From Atkinsonella hypoxylon (lineage: Eukaryota; Ascomycota; Sordariomycetes; Hypocreales; Clavicipitaceae), in assembly GCA_000729835.1 (NCBI GenBank), contig JFHB01000021.1, positions 1 through 64,000 on the forward strand: DNA of 64,000 nucleotides. The letters run 5' to 3'. The number at the start of each line of letters is the position of its first letter. Positions within the stretch are counted from its first letter, which is position 1. Shown here piece by piece: positions 43,699-54,916 of this stretch. Below the pieces are notes generated by a model. That model was not told where the DNA came from. It saw only the letters and a program-made list of their open reading frames with translations, and did not search any database. The translations under genes and the position numbers were made by a program.

Positions 43699-46267
43699 AT
43701 GGCGCTTTCGCATCTTGACACAGGGCAAGCCCTGGATATGCGTGTAGAGGACTACCTAGACGACAAGCTCCAAACCCTGGCCGACTTGGACACCCTCGAT
43801 GACCTGCTCGCTAATGTGGAATCCCAGCGCAACCAGCTCCAATCTCAACTGGACAATGCCATGAAAGAGCTTGATGATGCGCGCCGTACCACCGACGAAC
43901 GAAATGAATTACTTCGGAAACAGATTGAGGGGTTCAATGAATTGCAGGCTAGCATTGATACCCGCGTTCAGATCGCGGCTGCATCCGATGCCCCGGACGA
44001 AGCCATCGCTCGACTTCAGCAACCGATGAAGAAACTCGAACATGTCGAGCTGGCCCGTAAATATCTCGTGCTTCTCCAGGATGTGGAAAAGCTTCGCATT
44101 GAAGCTCGATCTCATCTGCCTGGAAGCCCCAAAGCCGCTCTGGAACCTTATGCGAAGCTGAAGGAACTGTCTCTCAAGCTTAGGACCCTTCCCGGCAATG
44201 AAACCCTACACCTGATGGATTACATTGAGAAAGTTACCGACTCCCTTTGGACTGAGATGAAGGAAACAATGTCAGCAGAACTGAATGCCATTCTCAACAA
44301 GAGACATTGGCCCAAAATCGACCCCCAATCCGAGATGGACGGTGAATGGTTGGCCTGCATTGAGAAGCTCGTCGACTTGCAGATGCCCGAAATCGTTCAC
44401 AGCAACGAACTTGTTCCGCTTTTGCCGTTTGATGTCATGACAGCCATATTTGTTGCTGAGTTCCGCTTTCACTTCTTGACCGACAAGCCAACTAGCAGTC
44501 CCCAGTTGGTGGGGACACACTGTTTCCCCTGGTTTCTAAGTACCATTGAGAAATGGGAAGACTTCTTTCGTGACAATCTGGGCCACATGCTGGCGGCCAA
44601 GTTCTGTGATGCGTCAATCACGGAGCAAGTGGCGTATCTCGACCCGGTGTGTGCACTAGTCACCTCAATGTTACCGGTGATGAGGGAAAAGGTGCACGCT
44701 GTAGTCGAGGAAGCAGCCAATAGCCCGGCATTTCTGACCAGTTTCATTCCTCAGCTCATGACATTTGATGAGAATATCCGCTCAAGGTTTGGCTACGATG
44801 GTGGTGACAGAGACAAGGGGTGGGCCGGGCTCACGAGCGAGATCTTGGACAACCATTTCGAGACATGGTTCAAAGTGGAGAGGGGAATCGCCATGGAACG
44901 CTTTGAAGAGATTCTGGAATCGCCAGACGGCCGAAAAATTGATTACGATTATGCTGCCAGGGGCAAAATGAAGCCAACATATGCTGCAGTTAGAGTGACG
45001 GATCTGTTGAGAGCCGTGACTGGAAAATATGAGCGCCTCCGCAAGTTGAGACACAAATTAAGATTCCTCACGGACATCCAGCTTGATATCTTGGATGGGT
45101 ATCACGACCGACTCTGCGGGTCGCTTGAAGCTTATCAGTCCATTACGTCGACCTTTGGACGAACTCTTCATGGCGCCACTAAAGAGCAAATGGCTGCGTT
45201 GGAAGGAACCGGGGCGCTGGAGACGCTGTGCAAAGTGATTGGCAGTTCTGACCACATAGCCAACGTCTTGGCCGAATGGAGTCTCGAGGAGGTAAGCTTT
45301 TCATATCTGTGTCCCCCCCTTTGCCATCACTTCTCTGTTCTACCAAGTCTTCTTCGTCAGTCAAGTAGACCGTCACTGTCTAATGCGCAGTGCGCAGTTC
45401 TTCACCGTAATCTGGGAAGAGCTCCAAGCTCGAGATACCCAGCAAAGTAAGCGCAGCAGCGCAGCAAGCGGCGTGGAACCGAACAGCATTCTAGGTCGCG
45501 TACCCAGTACGCTGAGAGAAGACAGTGACGACAGCGGCATCTTTGACGAGACAGTTGCTGCCTACATGTCCCGCCGCAAAGCAGCCGAGCAACTTCTCAT
45601 CAACGCGCTGTCAGACGCGCACGCCAAAGCGTTCCGAACCTACGCTACCAAAGTGCAATGGACGACAGTGGGAGACGCTGCGATTCTAGGTGCGAACGCT
45701 GTCCGGTGCAGTGACCGCAGATTGCTACGCTTCATATGCTAACGTATCCTAGACGATCCCTCTGAGATGTCCGTCACTCCAGAGCTCGACGAACCGATGC
45801 GCGTGTTGCAGCGCAACTTGGACTTTCTCACCACGGCTCTCTCAACAGCTGCGTTCCGCCGCGTCTGGCACCACGCGCTCGAAAAGCTCCAGGATCTTCT
45901 CTGGCATGGCATCCTGCTCAAGCAATCGTTTACGACGCTAGGAGCCGCCCAGTTTGCCCACGACAGCGGTGCCATTTTCTCGCTCATCGAGCGCTTCATC
46001 CCCGGTGGCGCAGGGGCACTGGACTCGCTGCGCGAGGGACTCCAGCTGCTCAACTTGCCTGCAGGGGACGCCGCGACGGACCCCGGCTCGAGTGGCGATG
46101 GGAACGCAAATGGTCTTACGCTCAAGCAAGCCACTGATAGGGCTTTCACGAACAATGACGAGGCGCGCAAAGTGCTAGAAGAGCTGGGCTTGGAGGCCTT
46201 GACGCCAGTTAATGCCAGGTATATTCTGCAACGGCGGGTGGAGAACAATGAGAATATTGGGTGGTAA
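43699..46267 (+). CDS. RINT1: RINT1/TIP20-family vesicle tethering protein
   Basis: Exons 43699-45291, 45398-45689 and 45753-46267 encode 799 residues. RINT1/Tip20 is part of the Dsl1/NRZ complex that tethers Golgi-derived COPI vesicles to the ER. The N-terminal coiled coil (TLDDLLANVESQRNQLQSQL, followed by TTDERNELLRKQIEGFNELQ) leads into the helical-bundle RINT1/TIP20 domain (WFLSTIEKWEDFFRDNLGHM, SRFGYDGG, WAGLTSEILDNHFETWFKVE). FFTVIWEELQ begins exon 2. The C-terminal bundle ends NARYILQRRVENNENIGW. Splice sites restore SLEE-FFTVIW and AILDDPSEMS. The start MALSHLDTG was chosen because the 45 upstream codons are Trp/Arg-rich and unlike the family. Confidence 0.88.
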
Positions 46268-46648
46268 CATGAACTGCCTTTGGGCTCGCACGTGGATGAA
46301 TGTGTGTATTCCGTACGGCCTGAACGGTCACTCGCCGTCTAAATACTATGCTATTGAATCAACTTGATGGCTTACATGTCTGTTCTGCTGGACTGCCTTC
46401 TGTAAACTGGTCAAACTGCCCGAGAATGCCGTTGGCTCGACTACAACTGGGAATTTCGGCGTGTACGGATGTAGTACCGAGACAACCTCATCGTGGCGTA
46501 GAGGAGATCAAAATCATTACATCTGGAGGCCCTCGCCATCATCCTCCCGTTTGCAACTCTAGTCAAACCTGTTTTAAACGCCAGTGGGACAGAATGGAAT
46601 ATGAAAAGAAATTCTCTCTCGCAGAAAAGAACTACAGCGGTTGCAACC
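46268..46648. other. Convergent intergenic region RINT1-like / YMC-type carrier
   Basis: A 381-bp spacer between converging stop codons. I see nothing in it beyond 3' flanks. Confidence 0.55.
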
Positions 46649-47638
46649 TCAGCTGATTGCCCTCATGGTCATCTCCACAACGGCAAACGTCCCTGCACTA
46701 ACAGGCATGGCACGGAACAAAGTCGGCCATATGCCCTTCCAGAAACCTCTGGCCCCGTCGGCCCGCCATGTCGCGGCAAAGCAGCTCCGCATGGTAGGAT
46801 ACTTCTGCTGAGGACCGAAACCATCGGTCTGCATCTTGCTCTTGACGACGTCAAAGGGATAGCTCGCCAGCCAGAGGGCCTCGCCGGCCAGACCGCCGTA
46901 GAAGGCGATTTTCCAAGCGGGGACGTCCCTGCGGTCGATGTGGTTGCGCGCGGCGTCAGCGTTCATCATGTACTCGAACGCAGTGAACCAGGCTCCGTAG
47001 GCACTGGCCTCGCGGTAGACGGTGACGGCAGCGCCGCGGTAGATGCCGCGCAGGACGCCCTGGTGGGCGCTCAGCTTGCGGACGCAGTCGAGGGGTCCGT
47101 CGTAGAGGCGCGCGTCACCGTGCGGCTGGCTCTGGAGACGGATACGGATGTGCTCTATGGGCGTGGAGAGCACCGCGTTGGAGACACCGGCGAAGGCACC
47201 GGCTGCGAAATACTGACTGTAAGAGAGGCCGGGCGTCGTCGTGAAGCCCGGGTCGGCGGCATTGCGGGCCTCGAACCAGCGACGCGCGGCGTGGAAGGCG
47301 CCGAACTGGATGGACACGCAGGCGCCGATGCCGAGCAAGGGTGTGAGGGTTCCTTTGTAGAAGGCGAGAGGGCCTTCGGTTCTGTAAATCGACGAGGCGG
47401 CTTGCAAGGCTCCGGCGTACTGAGCGGTGGTTTGCAGCCGGACTTTGACGATGTCGAATGGTTGACCTAGGCATGTTAGATTTTCGCGAGGGACTGTGCT
47501 TGCGCGACTTGTTTCAGTGAACCCAGGTGGTTTCTTACCGATTAGAACCTGGGCAATTCCTCCCATGGCACCTGAGAACAAGTCTTTGGCCGTCTGAAGG
47601 CTGTCGGCCTGGATTTCTTCCATTTCGGCCGCCGCCAT
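46649..47638 (-). CDS. YMC1: Mitochondrial carrier protein, YMC1/carnitine-ornithine-like
   Basis: On the minus strand, exons 47539-47638 and 46649-47466 encode 305 residues, the usual size of a SLC25 carrier. Three repeats of about 100 residues each carry the PxD/ExxK-type signature: GQPFDIVKVRLQT (split by the intron), STPIEHIRIRLQS and SYPFDVVKSKMQT, each with a following helix pair. The protein would sit in the inner mitochondrial membrane; yeast Ymc1 carries organic acids/amino acids such as glycine or glutamate. The substrate here is inference. The 72-bp intron (47467-47538) has no in-frame stop, so retention would insert 24 residues into repeat 1. A long antisense open frame on the plus strand (46601-47470) is a GC-rich shadow. 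Confidence 0.88.
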   Translation of the reverse strand: MAAAEMEEIQADSLQTAKDLFSGAMGGIAQVLIGKKPPGFTETSRASTVPRENLTCLGQPFDIVKVRLQTTAQYAGALQAASSIYRTEGPLAFYKGTLTPLLGIGACVSIQFGAFHAARRWFEARNAADPGFTTTPGLSYSQYFAAGAFAGVSNAVLSTPIEHIRIRLQSQPHGDARLYDGPLDCVRKLSAHQGVLRGIYRGAAVTVYREASAYGAWFTAFEYMMNADAARNHIDRRDVPAWKIAFYGGLAGEALWLASYPFDVVKSKMQTDGFGPQQKYPTMRSCFAATWRADGARGFWKGIWPTLFRAMPVSAGTFAVVEMTMRAIS

Positions 47639-48563
47639 CGGGAGCTGCGGGTTCACCAAGACCCTTATCGGCGCAAAGCGGAGGGCAGAGACGAAGAATG
47701 CAACCGAGGTCTGGACTGTCAAAACGCTGGACTCCGGCTGAAACTAGGCATTGACCCTAGTCGACTCGGAAATTCTGTTCTTCTGCTTCGGCGAGTATGG
47801 GAACGAAGAGAAAAGGGGAATCGGAAGACCGGGGGACCCGATGTGATGTCGTGCTTAGTTAGACAAGACAGAGCACAGATGTGTGGATGGCAGGCCCCGG
47901 CTTAGCGCGGGGCGACATGGTTAAAACCATTTCGCAGGTAAATCGTGTCGCACATCTGACAAGCCCACTCGAATTGACATTCCATCGTAGCTTGGATGAA
48001 GACGGTGTATCGCGGAAGAGGTGAAATCTCCTGCAAGTCAGTCAAGAAGCAATTTACTACGAGCAAAGAGAGACCAGAGGCTGGCACAGGGTGCGGAACG
48101 GGTGCGGAACGGGTGCGGAATGTATAGTATAGTTAGTATAATAGATGTCTGGTGGAAAGAAGGCAGGAGCAGCGGCACTTGGGCCAGGCCCGGTATTGAC
48201 AGCGACCAATGACATAACAGAGTTGGCGCTTACGACATGACTGGCAGCTTCAAGTATTACATCTTGCATGGCAAGCATCTTATGTACAAGATGCTGGTTA
48301 GATCGCCTATTGCGATATCATTGCCTGGCTCAACATGTATCAACCACCAGTAAGTAATGATCGCGTCGACTTTACACCACCAGGACCTCTAAACGGCATT
48401 TTTGCAATATTCCAATAGCGTCAAGTACTAAGGCAGAACCATATTGGGCATCTGGAAGAGGTCTGAACTAAATTTCTACAGCCATGTCCATGTCATGGAT
48501 GGTTTATCCATCCAATCGTAGCAGGACTCTCTTTAGTGGGTATGATGGCCCATCTGATGTCGC
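47639..48563. other. Intergenic region YMC-type carrier / COG3 with 11-bp repeats
   Basis: 925 bp upstream of the carrier and downstream of COG3 (both minus strand). It contains the GGGTGCGGAAC array at 48089-48120. No further gene or RNA was recognised. Confidence 0.5.
48089..48120. repeat. GGGTGCGGAAC 11-bp tandem repeat
   Basis: Nearly three head-to-tail copies of an 11-bp GC-rich unit. Confidence 0.85.
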
Positions 48564-51136
48564 CTAGCCCCCCCTCTTGCCATCGTTTGCGTTATTCTGG
48601 GCTTGCGCATTCAACTGTATCGCTTCCTTCAGCTTAGCAATGACTTCAGGCTGGTTGCTGAATGCCGTGTCCAGAATGGACTCGAGCTCAGCCTCCACCT
48701 TCGCTATGGGTTTGACGCCCGTCTTACGATTCTGAGAGTCGTTGATCAGAGTTGCCCAGCGCTTGGTGAAGGCGTAGATTGACTGTCGGAGCAGCTCGTC
48801 CAGTTGCTCATTCATGTCCTCCGCTGTCAGCGTTTTGGCCGTGACCGAAGGAGCTCCGCGCGACCAGACCGACCCGCTCAGAATGCTGCCAAAGAAACTG
48901 ACCCAGTTTGTTGGACTAAGAGTGTCCCAAATCCGGCTGAAATGCTGCATTGCTTGCGGGTGACTCCGTATATCGCCAATCTCGAGAGAAACCAGCTCGT
49001 TCTTAACGATGAGCAGGTTCTTGACCATGAACAAGTCCGGATCTACAGCAGCTTTGAGGCTTCGTATCCTCGATTCAGCCTTTTGCAAGATTTGAATAGT
49101 CTCCCGCACAATTTTGAATACAACCGAGCTATTTTGCGACTGCGCAAGAGTGTAAGTACGACAGACGGAATTTGTCTTGTTTGATTCACGTATTTGTCTA
49201 GGCTATTGTTCAACTTACCGAGCGCTCCTTGGGCATTGCTTGATCAAACATGGAAAGCAGATCTATAGCTTTTTTCACCAGCGGATGAGCGTTTGACGAT
49301 ACAACCCCTTCTATGACTGGCCCTATCTTCAGATCCGCGTCCTGAACAACCGCTTTTGTAAGGGACTTTGTAATCTCAGCTTCGAAAGCGTTGTCCGTGA
49401 ACGGCCACAGATGATCCACAAGTAGCCGCGCGGCATATTCTCGATGTTTCCTCGTGGAATGAGACTCCTCCTCGTCATGCTCTGATATTGAGTACTCATT
49501 TGCGAGCCAGCCCACGATACTGCAGATGGACTCTAGCTTAGCGTGTTGAAGAACGGCTTGTATGTTATTTCCCAACGGTGCAATATGTCCCGGATGAACC
49601 ATGGCAGTGTTGATAGTTTTAAGAACCTGAAATGCGGAACTAGGGGCTGTGTTCCATATCGGCTCAATACCAAAAATCTTGGAAAAAAATACGTCTTCAT
49701 TATATATTTTTTCAAAAAGCTGCTTCACGTAGTTACGGGATGCAGTCTCGACAGATAAGTTCTTGGCGGCTTTCTGAAATTCCGTCAACTCATGCTGGGT
49801 TATCAGTTTGAGATCGCGATCACGCGTGGTGAGGTAGGTACGAAACATGTTTGTAGCAGTGCTGGTGTAGACGGATACTTCTGACGAAGGACCCAAAGCT
49901 CGGCCGTATTGATCATATGCATGCCGGACAACTTTTTGTATGTTTGGAAGTAGCGAGTAAGACTCTGTAATCATCTCCGCAAATCTGCCATAAGCTAGAG
50001 CATGACGAGCCGAGTCTGATGACGTGGCGGCGATTTGACGAGCAATGTCACCAGACCATTTGTCCAGCCGAGTTGAGAATCCATGGTCAAGAAGGTGAAG
50101 AGCCTTAGTGAGTAGTGCATTGTAACGAGCCAGGTAAGTTTCGCGTTCTCGATAGTTGTCCTGTATTGCCGGTCAGAATGCTACATCCATTACATTTGCC
50201 GCTGAGTTCCAGGTCGTCACGAGGCGGTATAAGCTTACGTGCTTGGTCATGAACTCAACACATGAATTGATGTTCTCAACTATTTCGCTGAACTCGTCAC
50301 CATCCACGAGGCGGCTGGCTCCTGGGGCATTCAGACGTCGTGTCGCCGTGTCAAGGTAGACATAATAGTATAGGTCGGTTCCCACGTCTTCCGCAAGCTT
50401 CTCCAGGCGCTTTTGCTCGCTGAGAAGGTCCTCGCATTGAGCTTGGAAGGTTGATGTCTGCGCATCAACGGACTGAAACGAGTTGGATAGAGAAGTCAAT
50501 AAGGCGAGGGTGGAATTTGCGTCTTGAATCAATCCGTCAAGATGGCGCTCCGCTAGCGAAAGCTGATCTTGGTAAAGCCTATGGCATTGTTAGTTTCGCG
50601 AATCTCAGTGGAGCGGAGGATTGGCTCATACAAATATTGTTGTTGAGATTCCTCCAACAGCTGGCTGTCAAGATCGGTTTCGTATTGCTTCGGCGTCCGA
50701 GACTCTGTGACTTCACTCTCCCCTGTATGAAGCGCCAGGGCTTCCCATGTTCTTTCCTGCTTGGCAGGCTTCTTTTTGCGTCGCAATTGGCCATCTTTGG
50801 TAAGTCGGGCCCGAACGACGTGATAAAAGTCCGAGTATGAGGCAGCACGACGGGTAAGCGTTGGTTCTGGAGGAGAATTCAAGTCTCTTGGTTCTTCATA
50901 GATATTGTCAAAGCGTGCAGCCTCTATCTCGATCTTCGGGTCGCCCTTTTGCAACGTCAACTTCGCAACCCCGCAACAAGCTCAAGCATAATGAGGGGTG
51001 ATGTGGGAAGCTGTGGAGGACCAACATTGGGCTGTTGCAGCAAAGATTCCTTGCGTCGATGGCCCTGCGGCTGGGACGGAGCGATTGGCTTTTTGGAAAC
51101 TTCAGGCACAAAGCTGTACCACGAATCCTCGTACAT
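48564..51136 (-). CDS. COG3: Conserved oligomeric Golgi complex subunit 3
   Basis: Minus strand. Well-supported exons are 50239-50578, 49219-50160 and 48564-49139, plus an exon ending at 50632; the introns at 50579-50631, 50161-50238 and 49140-49218 all restore the family frame. COG3 (Sec34) belongs to lobe A of the COG tether for intra-Golgi retrograde vesicles. It starts MYEDSWYSFVPEVSKKP. The region reading QQQYLLYQDQLSLAERHLDG and SLSNSFQSVDAQTSTFQAQC is the Sec34 domain, followed by YYYVYLDTATRRLNAPGA and the long helical C-terminus. The first intron is uncertain: exon 1 runs into a stop near 50970, and exon 2 is open in another frame from about 50960. The best guess removes 50961-51025 (donor GTTGGT), giving about 765 residues. 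Confidence 0.85.
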
Positions 51137-51629
51137 GGTGGTGAGAAAACGGCAAGCAATGGCAAGCAATGGCAAGCAATGGCAAGCAATAACAATCCAA
51201 GAAGCAACCAGCTAAAGTGGTACTCTAGAAGCCACGCTTGTGGTTGCGGCTCAAGGACGGGCTGTGGCGATGTCGGAAGCAAACGCTCCGTAGCCCGTTG
51301 TACTCGTACCGTATAATTACACCCAGTGTCCACTGTACGTACCCAGGTAGGTGCTTACATAAATCCTCTGCTGTATCTCAGGCGGTAATCATAGCGGGTA
51401 ATCATAGCGCCCATCTTGCAGCTCAAAAAAGTCATGACCTCAAGACTCCTCCAAGGCATCAGGCAAATCAACGGAATTGCTTCACCCTGAATCAAGCTTA
51501 CAGCCCCTTCATTTTCCTCGCCCGCTTGGGTACTCCGGCGCTTGGTCTCAGAGGCTTTACACTACTAAACAGGCCATATTTCTGCCCCTAGTGATACGAG
51601 CTCGTTCGACGCTTGGGCAGTATTTCACG
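51137..51629. promoter_or_regulatory. Divergent promoter region COG3 / FMP25
   Basis: 493 bp between divergent start codons. The 10-bp array at 51151-51190 begins 15 bp upstream of the COG3 ATG, so it lies in the COG3 leader or core promoter. ACGTACCCAGGTAGGTGC (51337-51354) resembles the dispersed TACCTAGGTA motif. Confidence 0.5.
51151..51190. repeat. GGCAAGCAAT x4 perfect 10-bp tandem repeat
   Basis: Four perfect copies directly upstream of COG3 (ATTGCTTGCC on the COG3 strand). The 10-bp period equals roughly one DNA helical turn. Confidence 0.9.
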
Positions 51630-53446
51630 ATGAACCCACCCAGAGCAATGGTGAGGGCTGGCGGTCTGTCATGGTCCTCTCGTTCGCATCGCCTAGCTGC
51701 TGTCCGCCGCCCATGGATACGCTATGCTTCCAATGGTCATCAAGAGCATGCGCAAGCAAAAGGCGGCAGTGGTTTCTCACAAATCGCCATGTATGCCGGC
51801 GTGTTTGGCATAGCTGCTGCGGGAGTCTATTACTATCCTCAGATTCAAGGGAGGCTTTCAAAGCCAGAGGAGCCTGCACCATCTTCGAAGGCGCAGCCCA
51901 AGTTCGAGAAGCCCCGTAAGCAGCCTGTGTCAAAAGAAGACAATCGTGACCTCATCAGCTCCCAACACCTTCAGGTGAAGAATAGCTGGGAACATCCGGG
52001 CGTGTATGCATGGGGATCTAATGCAGGCGGAGTCATCGATCCGGCGTCAAAGGACAAGTATATCAAGCTTCCCAGGCGTATCAAGTTCTTCGATGATCAG
52101 CTGCTCCGAGATTTGAAACTCACCCAAAATTTTGGCGCTGCAATTAGCGAGAAAGGTGACCTTATTCAGTGGGGTCTTGGTTTCTCAAAAGATGATCTGA
52201 CACCATCGACTACACTCAAGGGGAAGGATCTTGTCAAAGTTCAGGTCTCCAATGACCGCATCATCGTATTATCACGAAATGGCAGTGTCTACTCAGTGCC
52301 CTCGTCTAAAGATGACTTGGAGAGTGGATTTAAGCAGAAGAAGCAGGGCAGTTCGTGGTCTCTATGGAGCTCCGGAGGCAAAGAGGCGATCAACTTCCGT
52401 AATTTGACTCCCAGCGGCCTAGCTTGGGGAGAAAAGGTGACCGATATCAGCAGTGGCCTGGAACATTGTTTAATGCTCACTTCAAAGGGACGTGTCTTCA
52501 CAGCTGCTTCAAGTTCCATGAGCTACCCTTCAAGAGGTCAACTTGGTATTGCCGGCTTGACATGGGAGACTCGACCTCCAGGTCCCTATGATCAGCCTCA
52601 TGAGCTCAAATCAATGCAAGGCTTTGAGGCCAAGGCTATTGCTACGGGAGATAACCACTCTGTTATTTTGGATAAACTTGGCAGAATATTCGCCTTTGGT
52701 GACAACACATTCGGCCAGCTCGGGTTCGAATCTGATGGTGGTCTGCCATACAGCACCACTCCTCTTATGCTGACTATGGATAAGCTATATGCGGCGACAG
52801 GCATGGTACCCAAGATCACGTCCGTTGCTGCTGGAGGTGCGAACACTTTCTTTACCGTTGATGCAGATGCGCCAAAAACCGCGGCAGAATCACAAGTCAT
52901 GGTTCCTGCCAGAAGAATGGCTAGGACTGTTTCCGATCTTTGGGTTTGCGGCCAGGGCATCATGGGTACTCTGGGAACCGGCAAGTGGACACATGTATCT
53001 GCAGTACCTACCAAGGTCAAGGCACTATCGTCTCTCTTCGAGTTTGATGAGGTGACAAATAAGAACATGCCCATCAAGCTAAAAGAGTTGAGCATCGGCA
53101 GCACGCACTGCGCTGCGGTTATGGATAATGTCACCAAGACCAATGCATCAAGTCAAGGATCTGAAAACGAGACGAATTGGGGAGCCGATATTCTCTTTTG
53201 GGGTGGGAATGAGCACTACCAGCTAGGAACTGGGAAGCGAACCAATCTCAATAGCCCAACATATATTGGGCCACTGGACGGAGGCCTTGGAGACGCAGAG
53301 AAGGGCAGGAAAGGCGAAGTGCATCGTCTCTGCCTGACGCCAAAACAGACGGTCCGTGTGGGAGAAGGTGGAAAGGGACGCAAGGTCACGTTGGAGCAAA
53401 AGGTGGAATGTGGCAAATATGTTACGGGCATCTATTCTGCTGTGTG

Positions 53447-53447
<1 letters not shown>
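51630..53447 (+). CDS. FMP25: Mitochondrial RCC1-repeat protein FMP25
   Basis: A single exon of 605 residues. Fmp25 is an inner-membrane protein required for respiratory complex III assembly in yeast. The N-terminus is rich in Arg/Ser with no acidic residue (MNPPRAMVRAGGLSWSSRSH...RRPWIRYAS), a clear presequence. It is followed by a membrane helix (IAMYAGVFGIAAAGVYYYP). A seven-bladed RCC1 propeller is recognisable from VYAWGSNAGG, GLEHCLMLTSKGRVFTAAS, GDNHSVILDKLGRIFAFGDNTFGQLG, DLWVCGQGIMGTLGTGKW and DILFWGGNEHYQLGTGKR. The frame is open upstream to 51477, but the ATG at 51630 gives the best presequence. A poly-A run begins at the stop codon. Confidence 0.87.
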
Positions 53448-53477
<30 letters not shown>

Positions 53478-53479
53478 AA
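53446..53479. repeat. A/G-only homopurine tract after FMP25
   Basis: A run of about 17 A overlaps the FMP25 stop codon and continues as AAAGAAAGAAAAG. It may provide the A-rich part of the 3' processing signal. Confidence 0.8.
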
Positions 53480-53879
53480 CCTTCCTGTTGTACTATAAGG
53501 CAATGGCGCATTGAGGAAGAAAGGGCCGAAGGACGAGACTTCTCGCGGGCTGAGAAAGACCACTTTTTTGCCTTACAAGTATATACCCTCTTGTACGATA
53601 TATGGACGGTGACAGCGGCGGGCATTCTGTTTCAGCGGGATGTTGTACGTATAATTCACTTGATTCTTCTTCTGTTCGCTAATGCCGTTCGCCTCCGCTT
53701 GAAGATGAAATACAATAATGTGTCACGTCTGTATGGTTCTCTATGTTGAATGACTCAAAAAACCGCCAGACAATTGCAAAGACAGCCAAGCCAGCCACAG
53801 CCACGGTCGTAAGCAGTCAGATCCAGGAGGCAAAGTGTCTCACGAGGGCAACTAAGAATAGCAACGGCGCAGTCAGATG

Positions 53880-53912
53880 TCGCTCAGATATCGCTCAGAT
53901 ATCGCTCAGATA
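53880..53912. repeat. TCGCTCAGATA 11-bp x3 tandem repeat
   Basis: Three perfect copies of an 11-bp unit. Confidence 0.88.
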
Positions 53913-53960
53913 CAGCGACATGGGGTCCCGTGCGAGCGGCAGCCTGCATATTACTATTAC

Positions 53961-53988
53961 TATTCCGTATTCCGTATTCCGTATTCCG
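53961..53988. repeat. TATTCCG 7-bp x4 tandem repeat
   Basis: Four perfect copies of a 7-bp unit followed by TACGGCGTAC, which is itself near-palindromic. Confidence 0.88.
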
Positions 53989-54448
53989 TACGGCGTACTT
54001 GAGTGGTTAGCATGCGAGCGGGCCGCATATTGGACTGCCGTCAGAAGCCTGCTACAGATGCAAATCGCACATCCCGGTAAAGCTGTGACGTGACTTGCGC
54101 TGGCAACACGCGGCTAACAGTTGACAGATGCCAGTGACGCGTTAACTATCCCGTCAGACCATCCATCTGCTGGGGCGGTCGATGAAACACGAGTCGGTGC
54201 CTCGGCTGCGAATAGTCGCGAACAACGCCATGCGGGGCCGTGGCCACCATGAACAAGAAAAATGATGCAATGCACATGAGCGAATTGCTCGAATTGCTTA
54301 GCGGCGACTAGGAACGGGGAACGGGAAGGACCATCCGTCTACCTACGGAGTAAAACTACCTAGGCACCTATCCATCTGGATTTGGATTATACGAGTACGA
54401 AGCAATATTGATTGAATGGCTGACTGGACTGGACCCCGCTGACCCACC

Positions 54449-54484
54449 GGGGGGGGGGGGGGGGGTTAGACCACCCGGGGGGGG
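54449..54484. repeat. G homopolymers (G17 and G8) in repeated CCACC context
   Basis: A run of 17 G and a second run of 8 G, each preceded by CCACC(C). They could fold as a G-quadruplex on the plus strand and are prone to length error. Confidence 0.8.
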
Positions 54485-54916
54485 TTTATGTAGATCTTAC
54501 GGTATCTCCAAGTTGAACACAACTAACTAGTTGATTATATAATAAGGTGGATCGCCTTCAGCCACATCACCCGTCCTCTCAGGTCGACACAAACCCAACC
54601 ATCCCTTCCGGATCCTACTTGCTCGCTCCCAACCCTGACCTCTGCTGGCAAGAGGCAGCAGGGGAACTTGCCTGAAATTCCATATTCGCTCCCTCCTCTT
54701 CGACTCTTTCCCTCCTCTTCGCCCTTGTGCTTTGCCCTTGTGTTAACTAGCCCACGAAACCTGACATGCTCTCATCACACTCCCTTGCCGAGAGATAGTG
54801 TCGTTGTTGTCGCGTAGTACGATCAGTTTCTTTTTCGCATCATTATTCCCGTTCAGCTCTTCATACTGTCCCCGCATTATTGAGCAGTTCCTTGGTTTGG
54901 TGAACATCGGGTTGAG

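Larger units (their letters stand above)
53448..54916. promoter_or_regulatory. Intergenic/promoter region of the PTP gene, repeat-rich
   Basis: 1469 bp. It opens with an A/G-only tract (53446-53479), then has TCGCTCAGATA x3, TATTCCG x4, a CTACCTAGGCACCTA motif (54356-54370) and two G homopolymers (54449-54484). From about 54570 the coding strand is C/T-rich, which suggests the PTP leader. No gene was recognised. Confidence 0.5.

Noticed and set aside
46601..47470. 289-codon plus-strand ORF
   Set aside because: Exactly antisense to the mitochondrial carrier exon, whose three SLC25 signatures are unmistakable. The ORF is Gly/Val/Arg-rich with no domain and reflects GC-rich codon third positions.
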